Below the pieces are notes generated by a model. The model was not told where the DNA came from, did not search any database, and saw only the letters and a list, made by a program, of their open reading frames with translations. 64,000 bases of DNA. It comes from Lyophyllum atratum (Eukaryota; Basidiomycota; Agaricomycetes; Agaricales; Lyophyllaceae). Location: positions 1,054,001 to 1,118,000 of the forward strand of contig JACGCN010000010.1 of assembly GCA_014905825.1 (NCBI GenBank). Reading direction: 5' to 3'. A program made the translations under genes and the position numbers. Shown piece by piece: positions 23,433 to 35,090 of the stretch; the stretch's first letter is position 1, and every line of letters begins with the position of its first letter.

Positions 23433-24745
23433 ATGTTTCCTCGCACTCTCGTTTTGGTCTCCATCGCTCTTCTGTCTCTGGCCCCCGCATCGGCTCATCC
23501 TTTCCACTCCACCTGGAAGGAGGTTCGTATGGTCGGACTCGCACAGTCCGCGAATATGAAGCGTGCTAGTCATGCGCCTGAGATGGAGGTTCTGCTTGAA
23601 GGCAACAAAAAGTTCCGGGAGAGTAGCGAAGCTTCCGATCCCGGACTTTTGAAGAAATTGACGGATGACGGTCAGGGTAAATTGATCCTCGCGCGATTTC
23701 ACTTCGTATGCCATGCTAACACAGTTGGTCATTAGCGCCCCCTTTCATGTTTATCGGCTGCTCAGACAGCAGAGTCAGTGAGGGCACCGTCTTCAATGCC
23801 AAGCCCGGAACCTTCTTCACGGAGCGTAACATCGCCAACCAGTTCCATGCCACGGATGCTAACGCGTGAGTGCTTTCCATGGTCATCTTGCCATTACGCC
23901 AGCCCTCTAACGATACAACAGACACTCCGTGATGTCCTACGCCGTCGCTGAGCTTGGCGTGAAGCATGTCATCGTTATGGGCCACTACGGATGCGGTGGT
24001 GTCGCCGCCGCTATCGCAACTGCACCCTCAGCTCCCATCGATGCCGCAAATGGTGCGATACAGAACTGGATTGACCCCATTCGTGCGATCTTCCAGACAT
24101 CGACAAGGCAATTGAACTACTTGTTCGTATATACCTCCTGCTAATGTCTCCTTCGATATTCCAGACCGGAAATTGTTGAATTACGAGAGAAGAACAAGCT
24201 GCTTGCGAAGGTCGAGGAACCTAAGCCACAGGAACGTACGTGGCATCTGACGTTGGTCGATGTCCGCGCCTCTAAACTTTTCTCTAGCTGGGTTCCGTGC
24301 TCTCGTTGAGGAGAACGTCAAGGCTAGTGTTCGCCGCATCGCTACCGACAGTGTGATCGCCAACGTGAGTGTTTAATTTCCCTGCGTCATGAAAAACAAT
24401 CTCCAACCGTGACATCTCTAGCACTTTGCCGCGCTCTCTGGAAACAGCACTGTTAAACGCGCTGATGCAGGAGAAACCGTTAAGGACGTGTTCATTCACG
24501 GCTGGGTCTACGACATCGAGAATGGCGAGGTCAGGGATCTCGGCATCTCTGTTGGCCCTCCAGGCAGAGAGATTCCATCTGCTCCTTTCCCCGCCGTCGC
24601 CGCCGCCGCCGAGAAGAGCCAGCAGCAAGAGCAACCCAAGGTTCTGGCCCACGCGAACGCCACTCACGAGAGCCCCAAGGCCCGTTGCGAGTCCTTGTGC
24701 AAGGCGAAGAGGAACCTTCTCGGCGGTCTGAGATTGACAAAGTAA
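23433..24745 (+). CDS. Secreted beta-class carbonic anhydrase
   Basis: Six exons: 23433-23676, 23736-23865, 23922-24107, 24165-24235, 24288-24364, 24422-24745, giving 343 residues. A signal peptide (MFPRTLVLVSIALLSLAPAS) is followed by the beta-CA core: GCSDSRV (zinc ligand Cys90, catalytic dyad Asp92/Arg94) and GHYGCGG (zinc ligands His146 and Cys149), then FRALVEENVKASV and VFIHGWVYDIENG typical of the family. The C-terminal extension of about 60 residues is Ala/Gln-rich. The enzyme interconverts CO2 and bicarbonate; with a signal peptide it should act outside the cell or in the secretory path. The third intron has a GC donor (ACAAG then gcaatt) where the damaged paralog has GT. A tandem pseudogene copy follows 774 nt downstream. 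Confidence 0.95.
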
Positions 24746-25519
24746 TAGGATAGTGTATACCGAGGTCTAGTCGTCTTTGAAGGATATTGGGTCACTCTTG
24801 ATTCAGGGTGCTTGATCTGTGGAACTTGCATAGGACCGAGTTGAAGATAATTCAATGGATTTTCATTCGAACAACGCCATGGATATGGGCCTCGATGTGT
24901 AGTTCCAAAAAGTTCATCTGACAATTGGCTGGATCATGCGATATTTGGTCCAAATTTGGTCCAGGCTAAATGTGACGCAACGACTCGGATGAGTCGGATC
25001 GGTCACTCTCCATCACAGGTGCACCCACCTCCTTATTATACTACCGCCTGGATGCGTAAGTTCTATAACTGCGTCCTCTTATCTTTTCCGCCAGAAACTT
25101 ACAGTGCGTTGTCGATAAACATAATCAATTCAACCCAGGCGTCTTGCCCAGATGACACCCGAGATCAGCTCACAAGGGTGACTCGAGATGGTTACCCGAG
25201 CACCTCTTGCCTAGCAAATAGATCGTCAGGACTCCGTCCGAACATTGTTGCGTGTGGCAGCATCAGTCAAACACAGCCTAGAAAACGCTCAGCTTGCACA
25301 TCGTACTTGCATCTGATCTAACCTCCATGACAGCCTGGAACTCTGCCTGATGGGCCTATCTTTGGCGCTACACGGACGACGTTTGACACCATGCTTGGCA
25401 TAATCAATGATATCGAATTGACACCCCCGCGAATATGTTTTCGTCAACTGCTTGTCGGTCATCACTCCTACCAGTGCAGGTCATTGTGTAGTCTCCAAAG
25501 CACCAGATTCTCCAGCGCC
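24746..25519. other. Intergenic between the carbonic anhydrase and its broken copy
   Basis: Short ORFs only (121 codons at 24956-25321) without coding features. Presumably contains the terminator of the functional gene and the promoter relic of the copy. Confidence 0.5.
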
Positions 25520-26913
25520 ATGTATCGTAATCCTAGTGTCTTTGACATCTCTGCTGTGTTATTGAGTTCCTCGACTTCGGCCCACGCTCTACATGCCACC
25601 CCACACGACGAGCTTCGTATCGTTGGACGCTCGGACTCGGCGAACCAAACTTTGCATGCACCCGAGTTCCAGCAAATACTTCACGGGAACAAGCAATCCA
25701 GAGCGTATCTCGAGGTTAAACACCGGGGTTCGGTAAAGCAACTACCGATCGTCGGGAACGTGGGTTTCCTCAGCTGTTTCCCCGGGTTCCTCGCTGACTT
25801 GCATGGCATTCAGAGCCCCCCTTCATGCTCATCAGTTGCTCAGATAGGAGAGTCGGTGAAGGGACGATTTTCAACGCCAGCCCTGGTCTGTTGTTTTCGG
25901 AGCGCAATATTGCCAACCAATTCATAGAAGATGATGGAAATCCTGAGTAGGCAGATGCTAACATGATTGTCTCACTTAGCTCATGGAATGCGGCCCCCTC
26001 AGTCAATCAGTCTTGGCGTACGCCGTCACCGAGCTACGTGTTGACCACGTCATATGTAATAGGCCACTATGGATGCGGACACATCGCGGCTGCGATCATG
26101 AACCTACCTAAGCCACCTCTGAAATCAGCTGCTGCTGCTATTCATCGGTGGATCAATCCCCTTCGTGCTTTGTACGCGACGTCTACGAGGTGATTTTATT
26201 TGACATTCCTCTAGAACTTGTTCTGTTCACGTTCTAGACCAGAAGTGGTGGCAATGCGCAAAAAGAATAAGTCACTTACGACAGTCAAGGAGCCTGAAAT
26301 TCGAGATCGTAAGTACAGCATTTGAACTATGTCCTCGGAAAGCGTACTACTTACCGCCTTCTCTTATACCAGCGGGATTCCGCGCTCTGATTGAGGAAAA
26401 CGTCAAAATGAATGTTAACCGTGTTGCCACCAGTCGTATAATTACCGAGATGCGTCCTGGTCACCGTTCCTCAGGCTAATTACCTTGTACATATAGCATT
26501 AAGCCTTGCTCTTGGCTTCCCAAAAGCCAAATGGCAATTCATCTGTAGAGAAGCGTTCTGACCACCCGACGAAGCCCGCTGCAGAGGTCTTCATCTACGG
26601 GTGGGTTTACGACATCGGAGACGGTGAAGTCGTACACCTCGGTATTTCGTTTGGTCCCCCGGAAGTAGAAATGCACCCGGCCCTGTTCTCCGCTGTCGCT
26701 CGGGCAGCGAAAGGTTCGCTGCAAATGGAACTGCAGAACCCACGCCGTGGTTTATCGTTGATGCAGCTGTGCTATCTACTTCGCTCTGGAAAACATTGGG
26801 TGATTACATCTTCTCTGCTGGCAGTGCCGGGCAACTTAGAAGTCAGAATCAGGGGAATTGACGGCATGACCACTGTGCTGGATGTTCATTCGACATGTCC
26901 AATGTCGATTTAG
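25520..26913 (+). pseudogene. Broken tandem copy of the secreted beta-carbonic anhydrase
   Basis: Six exons align with those of the intact gene: 25520-25759, 25816-25946, 26003-26189, 26238-26308, 26373-26449 and about 26497-26913. Exons 4 and 5 have identical lengths (71 and 77 nt). Lesions: exon 3 is 187 nt rather than 186, with one extra base near 26055 between DHVI and the GHYGCG motif, shifting frame; the donor after exon 5 reads ATGCGT in place of GTGAGT; and the start of exon 6 reads CAT TAA where the intact gene has CAC TTT, a stop. The zinc motif is CSDRRV instead of CSDSRV, and the other motifs (GHYGCG, VFIYGWVYDI) survive. Use of an earlier acceptor (intron only 33 nt) would bypass the frameshift but garble about 25 residues. 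Probably non-functional. Confidence 0.85.
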
Positions 26914-27882
26914 CGCCATCTTCCCACCCCGCTGCTCATGCCCTTGCTTCCAGGCTGTGTGTCGTTTATTCGCGTAACGCGCGTTTGAAAATACACGACG
27001 TGGTGTGAATTATATATTCCTACACAACTCTCCGGAGCCCGAGCTTCTCAGAACGCACTATAACTATCAAAGAAAAGAAAGGAACATTCCGAGGCGGACA
27101 GCCTGGTAATTCCCTCCAAAGCCTTTGTGCGACTGCCGTAATCCTCGAGAAATATCTTCCAAGCGGGTAGTCGTTACCGCTGCTTCTCTCCCCACTCCTG
27201 GCCTCGGAAAGCTCTATGACACCACACCCACATGGAAGATGAACACTCAGTTACGTTGATGTTCTCAGCAGCCGGAATTATGGCATGTTTTCATCAGCGC
27301 CCAGAAGCGTGCACAAAACCGACGATCCCGGTGCTGACTCTAGGCTAGTGTCTAGAACATAGATACGCTGACGGGCGCTGTAGCGCTTAGAGGTGAATTC
27401 CCTGTGATTCTCTGCGTCGGAAAGCCTTCCTGATTCTGATGTGAGGCAGTAGAAGAAACAACAAGAAGATTAATCTTTCTAGCTTCGAGGTACGAGTCTA
27501 AAGGTACTCAATAATCTTAACTTGTTTACTGTTACATACAATTTATGCGTACGAGTTTGGAGGCCCTCCTATCGTGGGCTGCGAGTAACGTATTCTTTTT
27601 TATGCTGATGCTGGTGTTCGGGAAACGAAACGCTCCTGTATAACAATGATAGCAATAAGACAACAATTGGGGGTCACATGGAGGTACAGTCCTTGAGAAA
27701 TGCGATGCGGAAGGTGTCGAACGAGTGACTTAACACTCAAGTGAATGTATGGAAAGTGGTATACGGCCGAGGGGTTGGGGGTGGCAGGGGTAACGGCATT
27801 GCGTGTGTGAATGATGCTAATACTTTTGGATTATGCTCGAGTGCCGAAGTCAAGAAGAATATGATTCTGAGTCGACAAGAAT
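26914..27882. other. Intergenic, no gene seen
   Basis: Lies after the pseudogene and before the stop of the convergent membrane-protein gene. No ORF with coding character; the sequence is AT-rich in places and contains no clear repeat. Confidence 0.5.
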
Positions 27883-29608
27883 CTAATATGGGGGGCGCTT
27901 GAATTCGTTGCTGATGCCTTGCGCCTCCGGATCGTAGTTGTCGCTCTTGATGATCTGACCGGCAGCATCGTATTCCATGTAAGATTTGTCTGAAGGACTC
28001 TCGAATGTTTCCATCTGAAGATGCTGTCACTCAATCAGATATTTCCAAAAGGGGAGGCATTGTACACACCTGGACGTGTACTCCCTCGGCCGGCGCGGTG
28101 TTGGTGGTGACCTTCGTCGAGAGTTTGGGACGCATGACGCTCGCACCACCCGAGCGGAAGGCTAAAGTGGAACCTTGCGTGGTTGTCCTAATAAGAGGTA
28201 TTAATAGCGTGTCGATGACGATAATGAAACCAGTCGTACGCAAAGACCTCCGGCCCTTTCGAGGTGTAGTTCGATAAACGCCGGACAGCGCGACATGCCA
28301 CGATCTGCATGTAAGATGATTAGAACATGCCCCTTAGAAAAATCTGGAGACAACTGACGGTGGATGCGATGGCAGCCGGAACGTTGGCAATAATCGACAT
28401 CACCGGGTTTAGGTTCAGAAGCATGAAGATCTGATAGACCATGGTCAGGTGGCCACGCTAAGGACGTCATGCTTGGGTAGGGTGCTTACAGTTGCGATCA
28501 AGTTGGCCACAAAGCTATACCAAAAGTTGCATTCAGTATCTCAAGCAAAGTTTCGAGGCAAAAGAAGACGTACGCAATAGCGAAATAGATCAAACCATCG
28601 CTGAAAATAAGGGTCACGAGGCGAGAACTATTGCGAGAACCAAAGAGGAGCTTAAAGGCCGTGAGGGATAGCACGACGAAGTCGAAAACCATGGAGTAAA
28701 TGAAGGTGATGGCGAGAAGGTTGTTATCCGTCGAGGTAATAACACAACCCTGCCCTGGGACCCAAGCAGCTTTCAAAAGAACGCCTACAGAAATCCGAGG
28801 TTTTAGAAGCGCGCATATGAAGAGGTAGAGATACGTACCGTGTAAGAGAAGAGACCAATGCCCTAGTATTACGCCGACCAGGGGTACCACAATGTACCAT
28901 CTCTGCGACCATACAGCCATTCTAGAAGGAAGTTCAGTGAGGGCTTGGGTCGGGAAGACAGCATATACTCACGTTCTCAGGGAGAGATTGATGCTAGCGA
29001 GGCCAATAGCAGCATTTCCGAAGCACTGTTGAGGAAGTCAGGAATCAGTTGTTTCCCATTATGAGACCACTCACTTGGTTGAATGTGTAGAGTCCTTGAC
29101 AATCTATCTCACTACCCAAGGCTGTTGAGCAAGTGGAACGGTGATAGCTGTAGGTTGAGGCTCACGTTGTAACATTCAGAGCAATCGCACTGAAGAAGAG
29201 GCGCCGTCAGATTCGATCCGAATGAGATAAGTGATGCGTCCTACATTCCCATTAATGCAAATAGCAGGCAGTATCGATTCAAAAAGTAGAATATCTATAC
29301 GAAACTTGTGAGCCAGGATCGGTCGCGACGAAACAACAAATCTTACCATTGGCCAACGGAATGTTTTCTTGCCAGAGATGTACTGCCAGTCGAAATCCAG
29401 CGATGTAAACCATTCCCAACTATTTCAAACGTGTCAATCAGGCGTAGATGCGCTGAAAACGCTACATACATGTAAAGACCGAGCAAAGTGTGCATAAACT
29501 TGTTGAATGCAGCTAGAAACCTCGGCTCAGAGCCAGCAGGCCGGTCATGAGTGAGACCGGCGTACCACCATCTTTAATAATCTCTGCTTCCGATTTCCAG
29601 TCGACCAT
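27883..29608 (-). CDS. Multi-pass membrane protein of an expanded basidiomycete family (copy A)
   Basis: Reverse strand, about 13 small exons; those I fixed with phase are 29569-29608, 29470-29512, 29347-29419, 29245-29294, 29166-29189, 29075-29111, 28973-29025, 28839-28921 and 28574-28784, followed by further exons to the stop at 27883. The protein starts MVDWKSEAEIIKD and has about seven hydrophobic helices, for example IFYFLNRYCLLFALMGM, VVPLVGVILGHWSLLLHG, FIYSMVFDFVVLSLTAFKLL and the stretch from NLIATVFMLLNLN to ANVPAAIAST. It ends in a Ser/Thr-rich hydrophilic tail (GVHVQMETFES, then to KRPPY). The plan matches an uncharacterised mushroom family similar in layout to DUF6533 proteins. 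The function is unknown; a receptor-like role is only a guess. A paralog lies 2.1 kb upstream in the same orientation. Confidence 0.85.
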
Positions 29609-30254
29609 ACTTGCGGGGTATCGGGAGGGGCCAATGCAGGGGGCTCTGGAGAGGCTGAGGAAAAGCTGGGCTGGTGCCGAGCTTTATATCCGTTCCAAGT
29701 GGACTGTGGACACTTTTGCGCTTCTGACTTCTATCTAAGGAACTGAAGAAGCCAGACCCTTCTTGGTCTTGCCCTTATCCCCGAATCTGCCTCATGGAGT
29801 ATTATTAATATTCGCGATGTCAACGTCCAACTTGGAAGGTTCCCCACGATTTCCCCTCCACGGTGATTCTCTTATTCGAATATTCTGAGAAGGCATTTCA
29901 GTCGAGGCTCTAAGTATGAACATGACAAGCTAGCCTGTTTGAGGGAAGTCAAAGACGCCGTGCGCTGGGGCCTTTGGAGTCAGAAGATACTTATCTCACT
30001 TGAACCCCGTCATGTGGATTCGTTGAATTTAGGTAGGGTCATCTAGGACCCTCAGGCCAGGAACAGGGTGATTCACGACTGTGGTTACTGGCGCAGAGAT
30101 TCGAGGTGCTTTTTTCGATGTCCGCTACACCCAAGCAATACACCCACGCGTTTTCTATGTTCAACGTCGACCATTGACCAGGACCACCGCAACCCATATC
30201 CCCGATTCCCATACCCTCCGTTTGCTGGGTCCAATAATCATTTACCGTTCGTGA
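29609..30254. other. Intergenic upstream of membrane protein A
   Basis: Likely promoter region of copy A (reverse) and of the doubtful forward gene starting at 30255. No coding signal recognised. Confidence 0.4.
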
Positions 30255-30793
30255 ATGGTATCGTCGGCATTGTCTCAATCAGCCTCTAATTCTCAACACA
30301 TGGACCGCCGGTTGCCGTCATCGACCGACCTTGGCCTGGAACTCAGGACTTATTCTACTGGGTTAGCTTCACGACATGACGACCCCTTTGATGAACAAAC
30401 ACCTCTCAAGCCCATCCATGTGGAAGTGTGGAGACTTATGTACTTATGTCGAAGAATCCGTCTTTTTTTCCATCACTCCTGACTTCCCGGCGGTATCAGA
30501 CGTACCGTGTAAACTTTTCACAGCTTCGCCTGTTTATACAAACGACAAGTTCCCCAACGCGGCAGTCTATGAGGTGGCTCGCATTCTGTTGAACCTATCT
30601 TATGTGCTAGGGTAAGCTTTTCCCCCGTCGAACCCTGACCGCGATGATCGTGTCGCTTAGCCCTCTTGCCACTATGACCCACCCTCGAGTATTGGGTTGC
30701 GCATGTAGTCTTTCCGAAAACTCTTTACCTTGTTCTATCTGCGCGCCAATCTCTCCAGGTTTCTTTCCACGACATACAGGGATCCACACATAA
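30255..30793 (+). CDS. Possible small spliced gene, unknown product
   Basis: Three exons can be joined in frame: 30255-30361, 30411-30611, 30661-30793, with 49 nt GT-AG introns both in phase 2, giving 146 residues. The product starts MVSSALSQSASNSQHMDRRL and contains several Cys in its middle and end (KCGDLCTYVEES, GCACSLSENSLPCSICAP). There is no signal peptide, domain or recognised homolog. Two matching phase-2 introns of the typical length are mild support, but chance joining is possible. It sits on the strand opposite the two membrane-protein paralogs that flank it. Confidence 0.3.
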
Positions 30794-31684
30794 CATCACG
30801 TCGCAAGGCAACTGAAAACACCCGGAAGAACGGTTAAACATGAACCTCGTTTATTCTATACCCTTTCATACACATTCCATCAGTGGTTCGAACGTTTCCA
30901 GTGCCCACCACCACTGCAGCAATTTAATTCCGTCGATGTTCTCGAAAATTTCTGATCTCGTAGGACTGCAGACGCCGTTCTATGAATTCGGACATTTCCT
31001 GAACTTTAATCGGCACCTGCTTCAGTCGACGGCGTGTGCCCAAGCAGGTAAAGTGGAAGCTGCCAGCATTAGCACCGCGCATGTCCATGTTAGGGACTCA
31101 CCGCGCTAGGGCGCGCAGCCTCCCCTTACTTCCCCATCCACCCAGACCGTGCACGTCATGCTGAGAGAGCGATTCACGATCAAGCCACACCGGGGGTTCC
31201 TCTTATGAACGAAGGTGGAAATGAAATCATCGCAGCTCAAATGGAGCTGCGGCCTCCCTGTACCCTGTCACCTTCATGTACGCACTACTCTGCAGAACCA
31301 AGAATGCATTCGACGAACCATCGTGGCACATGCGTTTCTCTGAGGGAGCCTTGTCTCTAAAATGCTCACTCATCGCTAAGGTACCGCAGTACTACTACCA
31401 ACGTTGCAGGTGGTTATCAATGGTCATTAGCCTGAATCAGCCAGTAGTGATGATCTGCAGTCACTAGCCTTGTCAATACCGAAATAGGATTCATCAAAGG
31501 AATGGATATTCTCGGTGAAGATGTGGATTACAGGAATTTAGGATAAGCCTAGCACGAAATCGACGGTTGATGTTGATCGTGGATCCGACTAGCAAAAGTT
31601 CTAGGGTATATAGCGTGTATACAGTCGCATGTGTTCTACAGGGCCCGGGCTACGTTCTGAACGTACAAACAATTTTTGATGAGT
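30794..31684. other. Intergenic, no gene seen
   Basis: Short ORFs on the forward strand (89 codons at 30840-31109 and 63 codons at 31276-31467) lack splice or domain support. Confidence 0.4.
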
Positions 31685-33409
31685 TTACAGAGGGCGGCTC
31701 TTCGCCTCGAGATCGATGTCAGTTTCACTGCCCTGACGAAGGCTTCGGGTCCCTGCTTTCGATTCAATGTCTTGTTCATGTCCGGGTTCGCCCTGGGTGA
31801 AGGTCTCCATCTGTTAAGACAAGGTAGTCAGATACTTAGGATACTTGTGGGGCTTCAAAAGAAAGGAAGAGATACTCACCTGGACATGAACGCCAGTTTT
31901 CGGCAGGTGCTTGAACGTCGACACTCCTCGCGTGACGCTCGGCTGGCCTGTGCGGAAGGCAATGTTCTGGCCAGATTTAGATTGAGACGAGGAAGGACCG
32001 CTATAGCACAAAGCACAGTTGATTAGGGACAATCACCATCGGTCTGGATGAGTGGTTGACTCACTAGACTTCTGGGCCACGGTTTTGGAAGTTTGTGAGT
32101 CTGCGTACTACGCGAGATGCAACGATCTAGAGAACGGAATGTTAGCAAGTGAAGATTCATCGACGCCACCGGTCAATGGACGACGGGAAGTGTCACTGAT
32201 CGTGCCACGACACGTCTATTCAAATGATGAAAACTCACGGTCGACGCTACAGCCGCAGGAACGTTGAAGATGACGCTCATTATCTGGTTGAGATCTAACA
32301 CCATGAAAACCGTGGCCAGTAGATTGGCAAGGAAGCTAGATATATGGAGAGTATCGTGAGGTTCAAGGGCATGAACTGGAGGACGTCGGCGACCTACGCG
32401 ATGATGAAAAAGATGAGACCATCTTCGAAGATCATTTTTGCAATCCTGCTCGTCCCGAAGCCCTGGTTTTTTGAGTTTATCCCGGAAAGCTTCCAGGCAT
32501 TGAGGACGAGGACGACTAGGTCGAAACACATGGAGTATACAAATGTGGCAGCAAGAATTTTGTTGTTGGTCGACGTGATTACACAACCGACAGGGTCAAC
32601 CCATGTCGCGGTGAGGAGCACCCCTGTTTTTTTTCCATGGGTAAGTTTACCATTCACGAACCAATGAATCGATAGCCCATACCTTGAAGGATTAACGCCC
32701 AATGCCCGAGAATAACCAGAACAAGGAAACCAATGATGTACCGGTTTTGAGACCAGACAGCCATTCTTTATATGGGTTCAGTATTTGGTTGGCGGCGCAA
32801 GCGGCGGAAGGAATGTACTAACGTGCGAATGGAAAGGTTGATGCTGGCTAGCCCGACTGCGGCATTTCCTGCAATCTAAGAAGATAGATACATGTCAATA
32901 CTTCCGGAATGAAACAAACAGACATGAATACTTACTTGGTTGAAGGTGTAGAGAACCTGACAGTTGATTTCTCTATCAATCACCGTGTGAGAATGGTTAT
33001 TGAAGGGTCGGCAGAGACACTCACGTCGTCGTATCAAGTGCAATCGCGCTATGGAGGCTCGTTAATATTGCATCGCACATTCGTAGTCCAAGGACTTACA
33101 TTCCGACCATCGCAAACAGCAATAGATAACGACCTGCGAAATAAAAAGCCTACCTATCGCGTAAGATATCCGGACCCGCTCGTAGCTGCAAATAACGCAC
33201 CATTGGCCAGCGGAATCGCCTCTTCCCCGAAATGAAGTCAAAGTCAAAGTCGAGTGAGAGAAACCATTCATATCTGGCACACCAGTGAGCGGTACGAAGG
33301 CGGGAAAAAGGGTACCAACATACGCGTAGAGGCCTAGAAGTGCATGCATGAACTTGATGAACACACCGGCATCCTTCTGCAGTTCCACTGGTGACTTCCA
33401 ATCCGGCAT
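31685..33409 (-). CDS. Multi-pass membrane protein of an expanded basidiomycete family (copy B)
   Basis: Reverse strand, about 13 exons with the same architecture as copy A; every intron I traced is GT-AG and in phase. The start is ATG at 33409 (MPDWKSPVELQKDAGVFIKF) and the stop at 31685. Equivalent blocks to copy A: FLSLDFDFDFISGKRRFRWP, GRYLLLFAMVGM, EINCQVLYTFNQ, GNAAVGLASINLSIRTMAVW, GFLVLVILGHWALILQG, CVITSTNNKILAATFVYSM, and a tail through GVHVQMETFTQ. About seven transmembrane helices, then a hydrophilic Ser/Thr-rich cytosolic-type tail. Both copies keep a conserved Cys in the DCQ/NCQ and GCVITST segments, possibly a disulfide between outer loops. Tandem duplication is clear from shared exon structure; divergence is high. 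Function unknown. Confidence 0.85.
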
Positions 33410-35090
33410 ATTGCTAATGATGATCGATGATGGGCACTGCACGATCGGGACGAGGAAGTTTGGGGCGAGGCTGAAGATATTTGCGCCCAATGCAGCGCGT
33501 TATAAAGCCAGATTTTGTGGTTCAGGGATGGGAAGGAAAGAAGCCCTTCCTGCGTTGTGACGTGCTTAGCGAGCAGGTGTGCCCTAGATGATGCGCCTGT
33601 TCCGACAGGAGAAAGGCTAATCGCGGAGGCTTCTTGGATCTTGGGATCTTGCAGTGTGCTCGCACCAGACTTCAAAAAGGATTAGACCCATGGGGATCTA
33701 GTTGCAGGAGTGGCTGGTTTTAATGAGATTTTTTCGACCTATAGAAAATTTAGTAAGTCAGCTGAAGTTTATTCTTGCACCCCAGAGAAACGTTATTCCT
33801 GGAAAGAACGTTAGCTTGTGTGCGGAGTTCATTGCGAGTCATTTGAGCTTGGAGTGAAGGTAGAACATTCAGGGTAACTTTCCAACCTGAACATTCCACA
33901 TGATGGCCGGCAAGTGCGGCCTTGTTCCGAGATCGGATGAATCGGATTTCTCTTGACCCATGAACAAGGTCTCGAAACAAGTCCTCCGAGTATGCAAAAT
34001 ATCCGAGCGCCAGTCCGTTGTATAGGAAGTCGGGAACAAACGACGCATCTCAAAGAATGGCGGCGATCTGTATGACTCTGAGCAGTAAATCTACATCCAA
34101 ATAGCAGGGACTGTCTCGACACAAAATGTCTGATATAGATCAATCTTTCATCGTATAAGCCTGAGCTCATCAACTATTCGTTCTGCCAGAAAGAGAAAAA
34201 ACAAGAGGGAGGCCGAAAAAGGACAAGCGGTCGCCATAGCCCGGGCAAATCGATATTTTCGTAGAAATCGCTGCGTTGCCCCAGAACACCTTGCACCACA
34301 TCGATTTAGTTTCCCCCCAACAAGAACAGATCAACAGCGAGAGGGGGAGTAGGCATACAGACATGATATTACACATACCGAGTAAGTAAAGAAGATGAAA
34401 TTGAATGAACAACTCCAATCCACAACATGGGTTGCGGGTCTCAGAGAGAAGGTCCAAAAGAATCTGTATGAACCTCGTAAGAAGCCAGTCGGACAATTTA
34501 AGAATTAACCACACTTTACCCTCAAGATTCTGGTATCGCATACCTTCAATTCATCACGTAGGCTCCATTCCTGCAATATCTCGATTGCGAGGAGAAGGGT
34601 GACTTTAGACAACATTACTGAAAAAGACAAGTGAAGAGCTGCTCATGTCTGTGTGGATCGTTGGATCGTCAGCAACACGGTGAGATTGGCCATTGTTCCT
34701 GATGGTTTGTTCGGCCAACTCTGAAATCAGAACCTCACGGGCCACGGCCACGGCAGGTCGCGCATAGCCACGGCGGTCACCGGAGGTCGCTACAGGACGT
34801 ACCGACGATCCCCTTGAAATTGAGCAGCCCTTGGAGCATACAGAACGGAGGAATGGATACTTAACGTGCCTGTCTAGGAGAGCTTAAGTAGAGCAGGTGT
34901 TGAACGTTGCTCGGTAACGTTGAGCTGACAGACATCATGCATCATCCCCGTCAACACCAGACATCGATTCCTCGGGTCGGGAATTGCCGATGCAGCCTCA
35001 TTGCGCAAACCGATGCCCGGAGTCCGGTCCCAACAGCTTTTACTTTGATCATGGAATGCGCAGTGATGCCTAAACCTCTCCACCACTCTC
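33410..35090. other. Intergenic between divergent genes, no supported gene
   Basis: A reverse ORF of 123 codons at 34170-34541 is hydrophobic (rich in Leu and Cys) but lacks any motif, and its neighbours give no splice continuation. A GC-rich palindromic patch (CCACGGCCACGGCAGG, CCACGGCGGTCACCGG) lies at about 34740-34790, possibly regulatory. Confidence 0.4.

Noticed and set aside
25980..26002. Earlier acceptor in the broken carbonic anhydrase that restores a continuous frame through GHYGCG
   Set aside because: It needs a 33 nt intron and yields a garbled stretch of about 25 residues in place of the conserved AYAVTELRVDHVI; the 56 nt intron is the ancestral one, and two further lesions remain.
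34170..34541. Reverse hydrophobic ORF of 123 codons
   Set aside because: No homologous motif, no proper start context, composition typical of translated AT-rich noncoding DNA.
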